DNA of 64,000 nt from Gymnorhina tibicen (lineage: Eukaryota > Chordata > Aves > Passeriformes > Artamidae), in NCBI GenBank assembly GCA_013399875.1, contig VXAZ01018984.1, forward strand, positions 632,902 through 696,901. The letters run 5' to 3'. A program made the position numbers and the translations under genes. The notes below the pieces were generated by a model that was not told where the DNA came from, did no database searches, and saw nothing but the letters and a program-made list of their open reading frames with translations. Below, in pieces: positions 61,401 through 64,000 of the stretch (positions are counted from its first letter, which is position 1; each line of letters opens with the position of its first letter).

Positions 61401-63181
61401 ATTTGTTTGTGTTGTTCATATCTTTTTTTTCTGTGGGATACCATGTGGTTTTTACTGCTAGATGTGAGTCAATTAAGTTGGTTATGCAGCAGGTGTGCTG
61501 ACAAGTCTTTTGTTTCAAAACACTTACATACTTTGTAAGTATGAGAAGTGAGAAGGTGAGAGTTGCAGTTGCATCAGCTCACAGTTGAAAGAAATTTTCT
61601 TCGGTGACATGTGACCATCATATGGAGTTTGGTGATAAAGTTTGGAGGATGTAGAACAACTAATTTTTTATATATTGCCAAATGAGCTTATTGTATCTGT
61701 AATAAAAAGCAGTATACAATTGCATAGGAGAAAGGGATTATTTCATGTCATCTTTCTTCTCTTTGACCTCTTAACAGTTTGATTTAGACTCCATTTGGAC
61801 ATTCATATTTGGAGTTCCTGCCTCCTGTGGAACCGTTACGTCCTCAATACACAGTGTTTGCACAGAAGCTGCCTTCTTGTTACTGGGAATGCTGAGGAGC
61901 ATGCTGAATTCCGTAAGCATAAAAAATTTTGTTTGTATTTGAGTATACTGAGTTGTTCAAGTTTTCCACATGGTCAAAAGCCAAACTAGAAAGGTTGAGG
62001 TTTTGTTAGTGTCATGACAAGATTTGCTGTGAGTTAGGCTCATAATACTTGGGTGAAAACTGTCTATTTCCTGGGTTTTTCTGTTACTTTTTTCCAGTAT
62101 CTGTAGAAATATTAGTAGCCACAAAATTAACACTGCTTTTTCACAAAAAGGCTGGGCTTTTTGTTTAGCTGCAGTTAAAACAAGAAAGCAGAAGGATACA
62201 ATGTCCTTGGCAGAGCTAATTGAATCTCTTTCCCGATTAACATCGTGGGGGAATGTTTGAGACTCTGTATCCCATCTGCTCAGAGCTTTGTGAGTTGCAG
62301 ATTTCGTGCATGAACCTTCCCCATGCAGAGAAGTCCCCTGACTATGAATAGCCCCATGCCAGAGGAAATGAATTTACTGCCAGAGAAATGTGTCATCTTC
62401 TCATCTTTGAGTCTAATGTCAAGAGTAGGGAAAGTTGGTTTCTCAGTGGGAAAATTTTGTATTTCCTTGAAGCCAGAATGTGTTACCTGCTGAAAATTGC
62501 CTCCTGAAGTGCTTGAAAAGCAGCGCCTGTTTGGTTGTCACCTGTTCAGTCATCATGTGTATGTGATATGCTCTGTTGCTTGCATGCTCTCCTAAGGTAA
62601 CATGTCCCGAAGCATCTTCAGGACAAGTGTACCTGCTGCAGTACCCATTCCTGTTGTCACATGTTCTGCCTCTCTGCTGGTGACCCATCATGGTGTTTGG
62701 TCCTCACCTCTTTGGATACACTTGAGACATGCTTAGAGACGTGCTATGTCTTGTGTGCTGTCACCAGGTGTATTCAGATGTGCCATCATGTTTTGGGTTG
62801 GCTTCAGTCTGGTCATGTTTGCCAGTATTTCTGAGTCAGTACGTGTTTGGGCACACATTTTAGCTTACGGTCAGTGATGTGCTGTCAAATGCAGTCGGTC
62901 TCCTGCTTGAGACGTGCTTGAAAGCATGCTCTTCCTTTCTGAACTACGTATTCTTCCATTGGTGCTGTCTGTGCTAATCTGGTGTTTGTTTCTCACCCCA
63001 GCCCTGGCAGTCAGAGGAAGAGGGCTCTTGGCTTCGGGAATATCCAGTCACCTTGATGCAGTTCTTCCGGTATTTGTATCACAATGTACCAGACCTCATT
63101 TCCTTGTGGATGAGTCCAGAGTTCCTGTGTGCGCTGGCAGCAACAGTGTTTCCTTTCAACATCCGACCTTACTCTGAGATG
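1374..63181 (+). CDS. WDFY3: WDFY3 (Alfy) gene, 31 internal coding exons, partial at both ends
   Basis: The 31 exons listed separately join to 1,852 codons without a stop, and all introns are GT-AG with matching phases. The product matches remembered vertebrate WDFY3 almost residue for residue, for example [31 protein letters not shown] and [24 protein letters not shown]3 is a cytosolic and nuclear scaffold that binds PI3P, p62/SQSTM1, ATG5 and GABARAP-type proteins and directs ubiquitinated aggregates (and midbody rings) to autophagosomes; it is also needed in brain development. Those interactions map mainly to the C-terminal PH-BEACH, WD40, LIR and FYVE parts, which are outside this window. 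What is present is the N-terminal half: helical repeats, a ConA/LamG-like domain, a hydrophobic segment and more helical repeats. The first ~60 codons, the promoter and the last ~1,600 codons are absent. The paralogue WDFY4 is excluded by the close match to WDFY3. Confidence 0.97.
4325..4450 (-). repeat. CR1-like LINE 3' fragment, antisense
   Basis: Words such as 'gagttggaagggagccac', 'gatcattgagtccagctc' and 'tattattagcaccaggctct' resemble the reverse complement of avian CR1 3' ends. It is short and diverged, so the subfamily is unclear. It lies in the first complete intron. Confidence 0.55.
5071..5222 (+). repeat. G/T-rich low-complexity tract
   Basis: About 150 bases of T runs broken by GGG or GGGG, with almost no A or C. 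It ends just before the pyrimidine tract of the candidate exon at 5263. Similar strand-biased tracts occur at 32789-32880 and, inverted, at 45001-45133. Confidence 0.8.
5263..5411 (+). CDS. Candidate cassette exon C1, unrecognised peptide
   Basis: A textbook acceptor (tctttcttttcctcttaatttcac-ag) precedes an open frame. Joined to the G left by the exon at 1374-1497, it reads [18 protein letters not shown], then [18 protein letters not shown] and [14 protein letters not shown]. The composition is protein-like (amphipathic, few hydrophobic runs) and it keeps several CpGs, unlike the surrounding intron. The donor is uncertain: GTG|gtttgt at 5411, TCA|gtggtt at 5408 or GTTT|gtattt at 5415. Splicing it straight to 9049 gives a stop within a few codons under all three donors. 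I do not recognise this peptide in canonical WDFY3. It could be an isoform-specific, poison or alternative-terminal exon, or a relic. Confidence 0.5.
6429..6484 (-). other. C-rich patch, G-run motif on the minus strand
   Basis: The + strand is a run of C tracts (cgcccccc, caccc, ctcccctcccaccc), so the minus strand has several GGG or longer runs separated by short loops. It is compatible with a G-quadruplex, but its function is unknown. Confidence 0.4.
8227..8298 (+). CDS. Candidate cassette exon C2, unrecognised peptide
   Basis: 72 nt (24 codons) lie between a strong acceptor (caccttccttttctgtcct-ag) and a strong donor (AAAG|gtaatg). In phase 0 it reads [18 protein letters not shown] then FRCLLK, fully open and protein-like. 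Phase 0 fits the end of C1 if C1 ends at 5408 or 5411, so C1 and C2 can be joined. C2 ends in phase 0, however, while the exon at 9049 needs phase 1, so direct joining gives a short tail ending in RLQVVP and a stop. I do not recognise it from canonical WDFY3. Confidence 0.48.
9049..9158 (+). CDS. WDFY3: WDFY3 exon 2 (about residues 102-138)
   Basis: Encodes (E)[18 protein letters not shown] then [18 protein letters not shown]. The acceptor is gctgccccctgc-ag and the donor GGACAG|gttagt; phase 1 in, 0 out. It forms helices of the N-terminal repeat region. Confidence 0.96.
9159..10194 (+). other. Intron
   Basis: About 1.0 kb of non-coding sequence. I see no repeat, RNA gene or supported open frame. 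It ends in a strong pyrimidine-rich acceptor. Confidence 0.75.
10195..10356 (+). CDS. WDFY3: WDFY3 exon 3 (about residues 139-192)
   Basis: 54 codons, phase 0 to 0: [18 protein letters not shown], then [20 protein letters not shown] to LLQKVFVQ. The acceptor is ttcttcttcctc-ag and the donor TACAG|gtaaga. The exon is symmetrical, so skipping it would keep the frame. Confidence 0.96.
10357..11434 (+). other. Intron
   Basis: About 1.1 kb. Overlapping open frames around 10569-10898 on both strands have no splice-consistent or family support. I see no recognisable repeat. Confidence 0.75.
11435..11627 (+). CDS. WDFY3: WDFY3 exon 4 (about residues 193-256)
   Basis: Encodes [18 protein letters not shown], the segment [18 protein letters not shown] and SVNVVKYIH plus one base. 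The acceptor is cttgctatttc-ag and the donor CATG|gtatgt. The split codon G|AA (Glu) is completed at 13991. Confidence 0.96.
11628..13990 (+). other. Intron
   Basis: 2.4 kb. A slightly GC-richer patch (about 11960-12240) matches nothing I recognise. The rest is AT-rich with no repeat or RNA gene I can support. Confidence 0.7.
13991..14177 (+). CDS. WDFY3: WDFY3 exon 5 (about residues 257-318)
   Basis: Encodes (E)[38 protein letters not shown] and [12 protein letters not shown] plus AG. The acceptor is ttcttttc-ag and the donor CTCAG|gtaggc. The split arginine AG|A is completed at 16862. Confidence 0.96.
14521..14618 (+). repeat. CR1 LINE 3' end, sense
   Basis: Contains 'tttagtggtgggcttggc', 'gctgggttaacagctgga' and 'ggtcttttccaacctaaa', the signature of a bird CR1 3' terminus. 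It is nearly identical to the end of the larger element at 34500-36605. A 5'-truncated copy of about 100 bp. Confidence 0.85.
15173..15192 (+). repeat. (GTTT)n microsatellite
   Basis: About five tandem GTTT units inside an intron. A short simple repeat. Confidence 0.9.
16862..17028 (+). CDS. WDFY3: WDFY3 exon 6 (about residues 319-374)
   Basis: Encodes (R)[17 protein letters not shown], then [18 protein letters not shown] and [14 protein letters not shown] plus one base. The acceptor is tattttcttt-ag and the donor AAAG|gtgagt. The loop rich in Gly and Pro is a family hallmark between two helical blocks. Confidence 0.96.
17029..19477 (+). other. Intron
   Basis: 2.4 kb, AT-rich, with a 16-base poly-T near 17372-17387. 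Short open frames near 18997-19266 and 19187-19411 have no support. I see no repeat family. Confidence 0.75.
19478..19945 (+). CDS. WDFY3: WDFY3 exon 7 (about residues 375-530)
   Basis: At 468 nt this is the longest exon in the window. It encodes (G)[57 protein letters not shown] and [20 protein letters not shown]. The acceptor is ttgtttcctgattt-ag and the donor CAAG|gtagcg. Regular amphipathic helices, as expected for ARM/HEAT-like repeats. The frame stays open about 100 nt into the intron, which made the visible open frame longer than the exon. Confidence 0.97.
19946..21306 (+). other. Intron
   Basis: 1.4 kb. A stretch around 20640-20790 has homeodomain-type cores (ctaattag) in ordinary-complexity DNA and could be a conserved non-coding element; this is unproven. 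No repeat is recognised. Confidence 0.65.
21307..21405 (+). CDS. WDFY3: WDFY3 exon 8 (about residues 531-563)
   Basis: Encodes (V)[32 protein letters not shown] plus one base. The acceptor is gaaaatattttttt-ag and the donor GCAG|gtgagt. The split codon at its 5' edge is G|TG (Val), where the remembered human protein has Gly, and the RNSS stretch looks one Asn shorter than human RNNSS. Both are ordinary divergence in a low-constraint linker. Confidence 0.95.
21406..23573 (+). other. Intron
   Basis: 2.2 kb. About 21940-22690 is a higher-GC patch of unique-looking sequence that I cannot assign to a repeat family or exon. The rest is AT-rich. Confidence 0.65.
23574..23767 (+). CDS. WDFY3: WDFY3 exon 9 (about residues 564-628)
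   Basis: Encodes (G)[38 protein letters not shown] and [16 protein letters not shown]. The acceptor is cctctctttccgagc-ag and the donor AAGG|gtaggt. It is strikingly GC-rich at third positions compared with neighbouring exons, while the protein is fully conserved. Confidence 0.96.
23768..25888 (+). other. Intron
   Basis: 2.1 kb, AT-rich, with a short (TTG)n run just before the next exon (about 25845-25857). No repeat family or RNA gene is recognised. Confidence 0.75.
25889..26346 (+). CDS. WDFY3: WDFY3 exon 10 (about residues 629-780)
   Basis: 458 nt encoding [74 protein letters not shown] and [20 protein letters not shown], ending SFD plus AG. The acceptor is gttttgtccac-ag and the donor GACAG|gtatga. 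A core part of the N-terminal helical-repeat region. Confidence 0.97.
26806..27152 (-). repeat. CR1 LINE 3' end, antisense
   Basis: Starts 'agaatcataaaatcattta' and continues with 'ccctgggcagcctgttcc' and 'gaagaaagttttccaaat', the reverse complement of a bird CR1 3' end. About 350 bp, 5'-truncated, in the intron after exon 10. Confidence 0.9.
27570..27634 (+). repeat. A/C-rich low-complexity run
   Basis: Repeated 'aaccaac', 'aaacaaaacccc' and 'acacacgcactctcacacg' words. Simple-sequence DNA in an intron. Confidence 0.8.
28252..28335 (+). CDS. WDFY3: WDFY3 exon 11 (about residues 781-808)
   Basis: Only 84 nt: (S)[18 protein letters not shown] then WGTPALSRK plus AG. The acceptor is ctgtctgttttgtctgt-ag and the donor AAAAG|gtaccg. 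A Ser/Pro-rich linker that is symmetrical in length, so it is skippable in frame. Confidence 0.95.
28336..33646 (+). other. 5.3 kb intron
   Basis: AT-rich. It contains a TAAT-rich stretch (about 31060-31145) and a G/T-rich low-complexity tract (32789-32880). No CR1 end, RNA gene or supported exon is seen. Open frames such as 30184-30465 and 33320-33625 (minus) have no support. Confidence 0.7.
32789..32880 (+). repeat. G/T-rich low-complexity tract
   Basis: GGG runs separated by T runs ('ggtttgggttcgggtttttc', 'catgggggttttcttg'). Same style as the tract at 5071-5222. Confidence 0.75.
33647..33824 (+). CDS. WDFY3: WDFY3 exon 12 (about residues 809-868)
   Basis: Encodes (R)[35 protein letters not shown] and [18 protein letters not shown], ending SATHPE. 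The acceptor is gttttctgtcctgc-ag and the donor CCAGAG|gtaggg. Its first half is a variable linker. It differs from human at several positions (for example VCPQKNIAD), as expected there. Confidence 0.96.
34626..35075 (+). pseudogene. Reverse-transcriptase fragment of the CR1 element
   Basis: 149 codons matching the thumb-proximal part of CR1-type [11 protein letters not shown] stands where active copies have YLDFSKAFD, so the region is mutated. It ends at a stop after LSGWTLC, and further RT sequence continues in other frames. Not a host gene. Confidence 0.85.
35224..35229. repeat. Left 6-bp target-site duplication of the solo LTR
   Basis: CTCAGT directly precedes the LTR and is repeated at 35751-35756. 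It is the CR1 sequence coding '..TLS' that was split by the insertion. Confidence 0.85.
35230..35750 (-). mobile_element. Solo LTR of an endogenous retrovirus, antisense
   Basis: 521 bp flanked by the 6-bp duplication CTCAGT, with the TG...CA ends of a retroviral LTR. Read on the minus strand it starts TGTTGTAG, has a TATA-like TTGATAAG (35499-35510) and an AATAAA polyadenylation signal (35440-35445), and ends CAGCAGCA, so U3-R-U5 runs right to left. It is much more GC-rich than its surroundings. No internal viral genes are present, as expected after LTR-LTR recombination. A 6-bp duplication suits class II (ERVK/alpharetrovirus-like) elements; that class call is inference. Confidence 0.82.
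35751..35756. repeat. Right 6-bp target-site duplication of the solo LTR
   Basis: CTCAGT, identical to 35224-35229. The CR1 sequence resumes here (CTCAGTCAGTTTGTGGG). Confidence 0.85.
36969..37183 (+). CDS. WDFY3: WDFY3 exon 13 (about residues 869-939)
   Basis: Encodes [54 protein letters not shown] and [11 protein letters not shown] plus AG. The acceptor is gttctctttttc-ag. The donor TTGAG|gtcaga is one of the weakest in the window. A highly conserved helical block. Confidence 0.97.
37184..38323 (+). other. Intron
   Basis: 1.1 kb containing a sense CR1 3' end (37348-37640). The remainder is ordinary AT-rich intron with a strong pyrimidine tract before exon 14. Confidence 0.8.
37348..37640 (+). 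repeat. CR1 LINE 3' end, sense
   Basis: 'gaagctgtggatgcccca', 'ggtccctcccaacccaaa' and the terminal 'attctatgat' mark a 5'-truncated bird CR1 of about 290 bp, with the near-terminal 8-mer intact. Confidence 0.92.
38324..38436 (+). CDS. WDFY3: WDFY3 exon 14 (about residues 940-977)
   Basis: Encodes (R)[37 protein letters not shown] plus one base. The acceptor is tttctctttctt-ag and the donor AGAA|gtaggt. Strongly conserved. Confidence 0.96.
38437..39815 (+). other. Intron
   Basis: 1.4 kb, very AT-rich, with a short TA-repeat stretch near 39257-39276. A 124-codon minus-strand open frame (39411-39785) has no splice or family support. Confidence 0.75.
39816..40047 (+). CDS. WDFY3: WDFY3 exon 15 (about residues 978-1054)
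   Basis: Encodes (N)[54 protein letters not shown] and [16 protein letters not shown] plus GG. The acceptor is ggcctctcctgt-ag and the donor TCGG|gtaagg. It leads into the LamG-like domain. Confidence 0.97.
40048..41596 (+). other. Intron
   Basis: 1.5 kb of AT-rich sequence. I see no repeat, RNA gene or candidate exon. Confidence 0.75.
41597..41697 (+). CDS. WDFY3: WDFY3 exon 16 (about residues 1055-1088)
   Basis: Encodes (G)[33 protein letters not shown] plus one base. The acceptor is cttctgtttaac-ag and the donor ACTG|gtgagt. A Gly/Asn-rich linker just before the ConA-like domain. Confidence 0.96.
41698..42425 (+). other. Intron
   Basis: 0.7 kb with a short (GT)n run near 41834-41848. 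Nothing else is recognised. Confidence 0.75.
42426..42644 (+). CDS. WDFY3: WDFY3 exon 17, start of ConA/LamG-like domain (about residues 1089-1161)
   Basis: Encodes (G)[54 protein letters not shown] and [13 protein letters not shown] plus one base. The [11 protein letters not shown] strand is typical of the concanavalin-A-like fold found in several BEACH proteins. The acceptor is tttcttttcgttttt-ag and the donor TATG|gtaaga. Confidence 0.97.
42645..44759 (+). other. Intron
   Basis: 2.1 kb, no recognisable repeat. Open frames at 42994-43380 (+) and 43216-43498 (-) are mutual shadows with no support. Confidence 0.75.
44760..44941 (+). CDS. WDFY3: WDFY3 exon 18, ConA/LamG-like domain (about residues 1162-1222)
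   Basis: Encodes (V)[54 protein letters not shown] and LVNTVK. The WHHLVLV...LYLDGQLV pattern is the core of LamG/ConA-like domains. The acceptor is gtgcttttccttt-ag and the donor TTAAG|gtgaaa. Confidence 0.97.
45001..45133 (-). repeat. A/C-rich low-complexity tract
   Basis: Runs of A interspersed with CC to CCCCCC, the reverse complement in style of the G/T-rich tracts at 5071-5222 and 32789-32880. It starts 60 bases after the exon 18 donor. Confidence 0.8.
45350..45414 (+). CDS. Weak candidate cassette exon inside the LamG region
   Basis: The acceptor ttactttactgctgt-ag and a strong donor CTACA|gtaagt bound 65 nt. Continuing the phase of exon 18 (phase 0), it reads [20 protein letters not shown] with L and two bases left over. 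It is open and plausible, but its length is not a multiple of 3, so inclusion would shift exon 19 out of frame. Possibly a regulated or poison exon, or chance. Confidence 0.25.
45986..46217 (+). CDS. WDFY3: WDFY3 exon 19, ConA/LamG-like domain (about residues 1223-1299)
   Basis: Encodes [54 protein letters not shown] and [18 protein letters not shown] plus one base. The acceptor is tttgctcccttac-ag and the donor CCAT|gtaagt is a perfect consensus. The split Cys T|GT is completed at 46835. The AYIGTPP strand completes the LamG-like sheet. Confidence 0.97.
46218..46834 (+). other. Intron
   Basis: 0.6 kb with no repeat or RNA gene seen. Two frames of exon 19 stay open into it by chance. Confidence 0.75.
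46835..46995 (+). CDS. WDFY3: WDFY3 exon 20 (about residues 1300-1353)
   Basis: Encodes (C)[36 protein letters not shown] and [17 protein letters not shown]. The acceptor is attttgtcttta-ag, read directly before GTAAAG, and the donor AACAG|gtatgt. It closes the ConA-like region and starts the next helical part. Confidence 0.96.
47098..47235 (-). repeat. CR1 LINE 3' fragment, antisense
   Basis: 'gggcaaggacaccttccac' and 'caggttgctcaaagtgatt' are the reverse complement of the same CR1 3' region found sense at about 48310-48440. It abuts the sense copy. Confidence 0.85.
47250..48472 (+). mobile_element. CR1 LINE, sense, 5'-truncated and inactive
   Basis: Begins in RT sequence ([18 protein letters not shown], 47298-47351), continues through a FADE version of the FADD active-site box (about 47549-47569) and ends 'aattctatgaa'. 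Stops and frameshifts break the frame. The antisense open frame 47475-48095 is a shadow of this element. Confidence 0.9.
48732..48843 (+). CDS. WDFY3: WDFY3 exon 21 (about residues 1354-1390)
   Basis: Encodes [37 protein letters not shown] plus one base. The acceptor is cttgttttcttc-ag and the donor TTGG|gtgagt. Conserved in the family. Confidence 0.96.
48844..49252 (+). other. Intron
   Basis: 409 bases, AT-rich. Nothing recognised. Confidence 0.8.
49253..49443 (+). CDS. WDFY3: WDFY3 exon 22, hydrophobic Gly/Ala segment (about residues 1391-1454)
   Basis: Encodes (G)[54 protein letters not shown] and [23 protein letters not shown] is a strikingly hydrophobic, membrane-segment-like stretch in an otherwise soluble scaffold. 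The acceptor is ttctctgtgctc-ag and the donor TATCAG|gtatgt. Confidence 0.97.
49444..50871 (+). other. Intron
   Basis: 1.4 kb. No repeat, RNA gene or candidate exon recognised. Confidence 0.75.
50872..51024 (+). CDS. WDFY3: WDFY3 exon 23 (about residues 1455-1505)
   Basis: 51 codons, phase 0 to 0: [51 protein letters not shown]. The acceptor is ctgtttacttgttca-ag and the donor GAA|gtatgt. Symmetrical exon of the second helical region. Confidence 0.97.
51025..52578 (+). other. Intron
   Basis: 1.55 kb, AT-rich, no recognisable feature. Confidence 0.75.
52579..52652 (+). CDS. WDFY3: WDFY3 exon 24 (about residues 1506-1529)
   Basis: 74 nt: [24 protein letters not shown] plus AG (S|EA split). 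The acceptor is ttctgtatttc-ag and the donor TCGAG|gtatga. It is followed by the shortest intron in the window (102 bases). Confidence 0.96.
52755..52916 (+). CDS. WDFY3: WDFY3 exon 25 (about residues 1530-1583)
   Basis: Encodes (S)[53 protein letters not shown] plus AG. The acceptor is tttcttttcttcttcc-ag and the donor CTCAG|gtagcc. Confidence 0.97.
52917..54304 (+). other. Intron
   Basis: 1.4 kb, AT-rich, no recognisable feature. Confidence 0.75.
54305..54399 (+). CDS. WDFY3: WDFY3 exon 26 (about residues 1584-1615)
   Basis: Encodes (R)[31 protein letters not shown] plus one base. The acceptor ctctttacacatca-ag is A-rich but followed by the correct frame. The donor AGTG|gtaagt is near-consensus. 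Confidence 0.96.
54400..56467 (+). other. Intron
   Basis: 2.1 kb containing a sense CR1 3' end (55079-55376). Several 60-110 codon open frames have no support. Confidence 0.8.
55079..55376 (+). repeat. CR1 LINE 3' end, sense
   Basis: 'gaagctgtggatgcccca', 'ggtcccttccaacccaaa' and 'ccattccatgg' mark the CR1 3' region, about 300 bp and 5'-truncated. One of the better preserved CR1 ends in the window. Confidence 0.92.
56468..56588 (+). CDS. WDFY3: WDFY3 exon 27 (about residues 1616-1655)
   Basis: Encodes (G)[39 protein letters not shown] plus CA. The acceptor is ggactttttcaatattt-ag and the donor TTGCA|gtaagt. Confidence 0.97.
56589..57369 (+). other. Intron
   Basis: 0.8 kb, AT-rich, ending in a strong T/C tract. 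Nothing recognised. Confidence 0.8.
57370..57587 (+). CDS. WDFY3: WDFY3 exon 28 (about residues 1656-1728)
   Basis: Encodes (Q)[53 protein letters not shown] and [19 protein letters not shown] plus one base. The acceptor is cccctctctttactt-ag and the donor CTAG|gtaggc. Essentially identical to the mammalian protein. Confidence 0.97.
57588..60255 (+). other. Intron
   Basis: 2.7 kb. About 58700-59400 is AT-rich unique sequence that could include conserved non-coding DNA, but nothing is provable. A 13-base poly-T lies near 59641-59653. No repeat family is seen. Confidence 0.7.
60256..60491 (+). CDS. WDFY3: WDFY3 exon 29 (about residues 1729-1807)
   Basis: Encodes (G)[54 protein letters not shown] and [21 protein letters not shown]. 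The acceptor is ttgtttcccatgt-ag and the donor CCAAG|gtaggg. The last eight residues (SQCNQGAK) differ from remembered human CRSKQGCQ, so this is a variable edge. Confidence 0.96.
60492..61777 (+). other. Intron
   Basis: 1.3 kb with a 2 x 50-bp tandem duplication (60641-60740). Otherwise AT-rich with no recognised feature. Confidence 0.8.
60641..60740 (+). repeat. 2 x 50-bp tandem duplication
   Basis: Unit 1 (60641-60690) begins 'aagccagcctgctgtggc' and unit 2 (60691-60740) begins 'aagccatcctgctatggc'. Both continue through 'agctgtcactggtgtcactc'. The copies differ at only a few bases, so the duplication is fairly recent. Confidence 0.92.
61778..61912 (+). CDS. WDFY3: WDFY3 exon 30 (about residues 1808-1852)
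   Basis: 45 codons, phase 0 to 0: [45 protein letters not shown]. The acceptor is tttgacctcttaac-ag and the donor TCC|gtaagc. A symmetrical exon. Confidence 0.96.
61913..63001 (+). other. Intron
   Basis: 1.1 kb with no recognisable repeat or RNA gene. The minus-strand frame 62443-62691 has no support. Confidence 0.75.
63002..63181 (+). CDS. WDFY3: WDFY3 exon 31, last in window (about residues 1853-1912)
   Basis: 60 codons: [60 protein letters not shown]. The acceptor is tgtttctcacccc-ag and the donor GAGATG|gtagga. Phase 0 to 0. The next family exon (starting VTDLDDE in mammals) is not in the window. Confidence 0.97.
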
Positions 63182-64000
63182 GTAGGAAATCCAACTGCTT
63201 GCCTGTTTTATTTTTCACCTGAGTGTTCCTTTGGAGGATTTATCAATTACCAGTTGTGCCAAGATAAAACTCTACTCACCTTGCACAAGAGGTCATCATC
63301 AGAACTAGGCTGGAAGTTTTGTACTTGGATTGTGGAACTGAGAGAAGAGCGTGTTAAACTGCAGGGCAGTTGTTGTGCAGTGACATCTGAAACAGCATTT
63401 TAGGGGCAACAGACAGTTTGCTTGTTTTCTAGTGCACCATTATTTTCAGTCGTATGAAAAATGTTAGCTCAGATTTACAAAAGCAAAAGAGACTGAGTCA
63501 GCCCTTTGCTCTGGAGGATGTGATGAAACCTAAAGCTTCTTTGTCACACTTCCCATTTCTGCTTTTGTGGGTTAACCACAAAACAGTGTTCTTGTATTTC
63601 CTGAAACTACTGAGTTCAAGCCAGGAGAGGGTGTGAATTCTATTTTGTTTGCATTGCTGCCTGAAGTTTTCTTTGAACTTCGTGTCATTTGCAAATGATA
63701 CTATTCCTAGAATATGAATGGGAAGGAAAGAAACAGATATTGTTAGTCAACATCTAAAAGTAGTTTTATTAAGAACATGGAAGGATAATTAGTCTAGAGG
63801 TTGCCAAATGCTAAAAGTATGGAGAGTGTGATAAAAAACTTCAGGAAATAATAACTGGTTGTCGTGCTATTGTTTGGTTATCAGTAAAAACGGGAGAACA
63901 CTTTTTAGCAGTGCCTGCTGATGAGTCTCTCATAAAGACAGGTTTTTTTGCTTTTATGTTAAACTTGCATTTGAAGTAGATTCTAGGAGCTTGCTCCCTC
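63182..64000 (+). other. Start of the downstream intron
   Basis: 0.8 kb of AT-rich sequence. No further WDFY3 exon, repeat or RNA gene is seen before the window ends. Confidence 0.75.

Noticed and set aside
1..64000. tRNA, rRNA, CRISPR, prophage or operon-like structures
   Set aside because: None seen. The window is a single vertebrate gene with intronic repeats, and I found no convincing intronic snoRNA or microRNA by eye.

Overview
This window is vertebrate nuclear DNA, most likely from a bird. AT-rich introns separate short, highly conserved exons. The interspersed repeats are almost all CR1 LINE fragments with the avian 3' end (a form of 'ggtcccttccaaccca' followed by 'attctatgat'), plus one solo retroviral LTR. 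There are no bacterial-type operons. Passerine versus other bird orders cannot be decided from this sequence.

One protein-coding gene occupies the window on the + strand: WDFY3 (Alfy), the giant PH-BEACH/WD40/FYVE scaffold of selective autophagy. I could join 31 consecutive coding exons between 1374 and 63181. Every junction is GT-AG and every phase matches. Together they give 5,556 nt, or 1,852 uninterrupted codons, equal to about residues 61-1912 of the roughly 3,500-residue protein (numbering from remembered human WDFY3). The first ~60 codons and the promoter lie upstream of the window. The PH-BEACH, WD40, LIR and FYVE parts lie downstream. Inside the window are the N-terminal helical-repeat region (1374-41697), the concanavalin-A/LamG-like domain (about 42426-46995), a hydrophobic Gly/Ala-rich segment (49253-49443) and the second helical-repeat region (50872-63181).

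Layout: 1-1373 is the tail of an upstream intron. 1498-9048 is a 7.5 kb intron carrying two well-formed, coding-looking candidate cassette exons (5263-5411 and 8227-8298) that I do not recognise from the canonical protein. 9049-33824 holds exons 2-12. 33825-36968 contains a broken CR1 retrotransposon split by an antisense solo LTR with a clean 6-bp target duplication. 36969-46995 holds exons 13-20, with another, weaker, candidate cassette exon at 45350-45414. 46996-48731 contains two CR1 pieces in opposite orientation. 48732-63181 holds exons 21-31. 63182-64000 is the start of the next intron.

There is no sign of a novel multi-gene system. The points most worth following are the unrecognised cassette exons, the nested CR1/LTR, and the opposed CR1 pairs that could shape splicing or RNA folding. 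Exon numbers below are local to this window.
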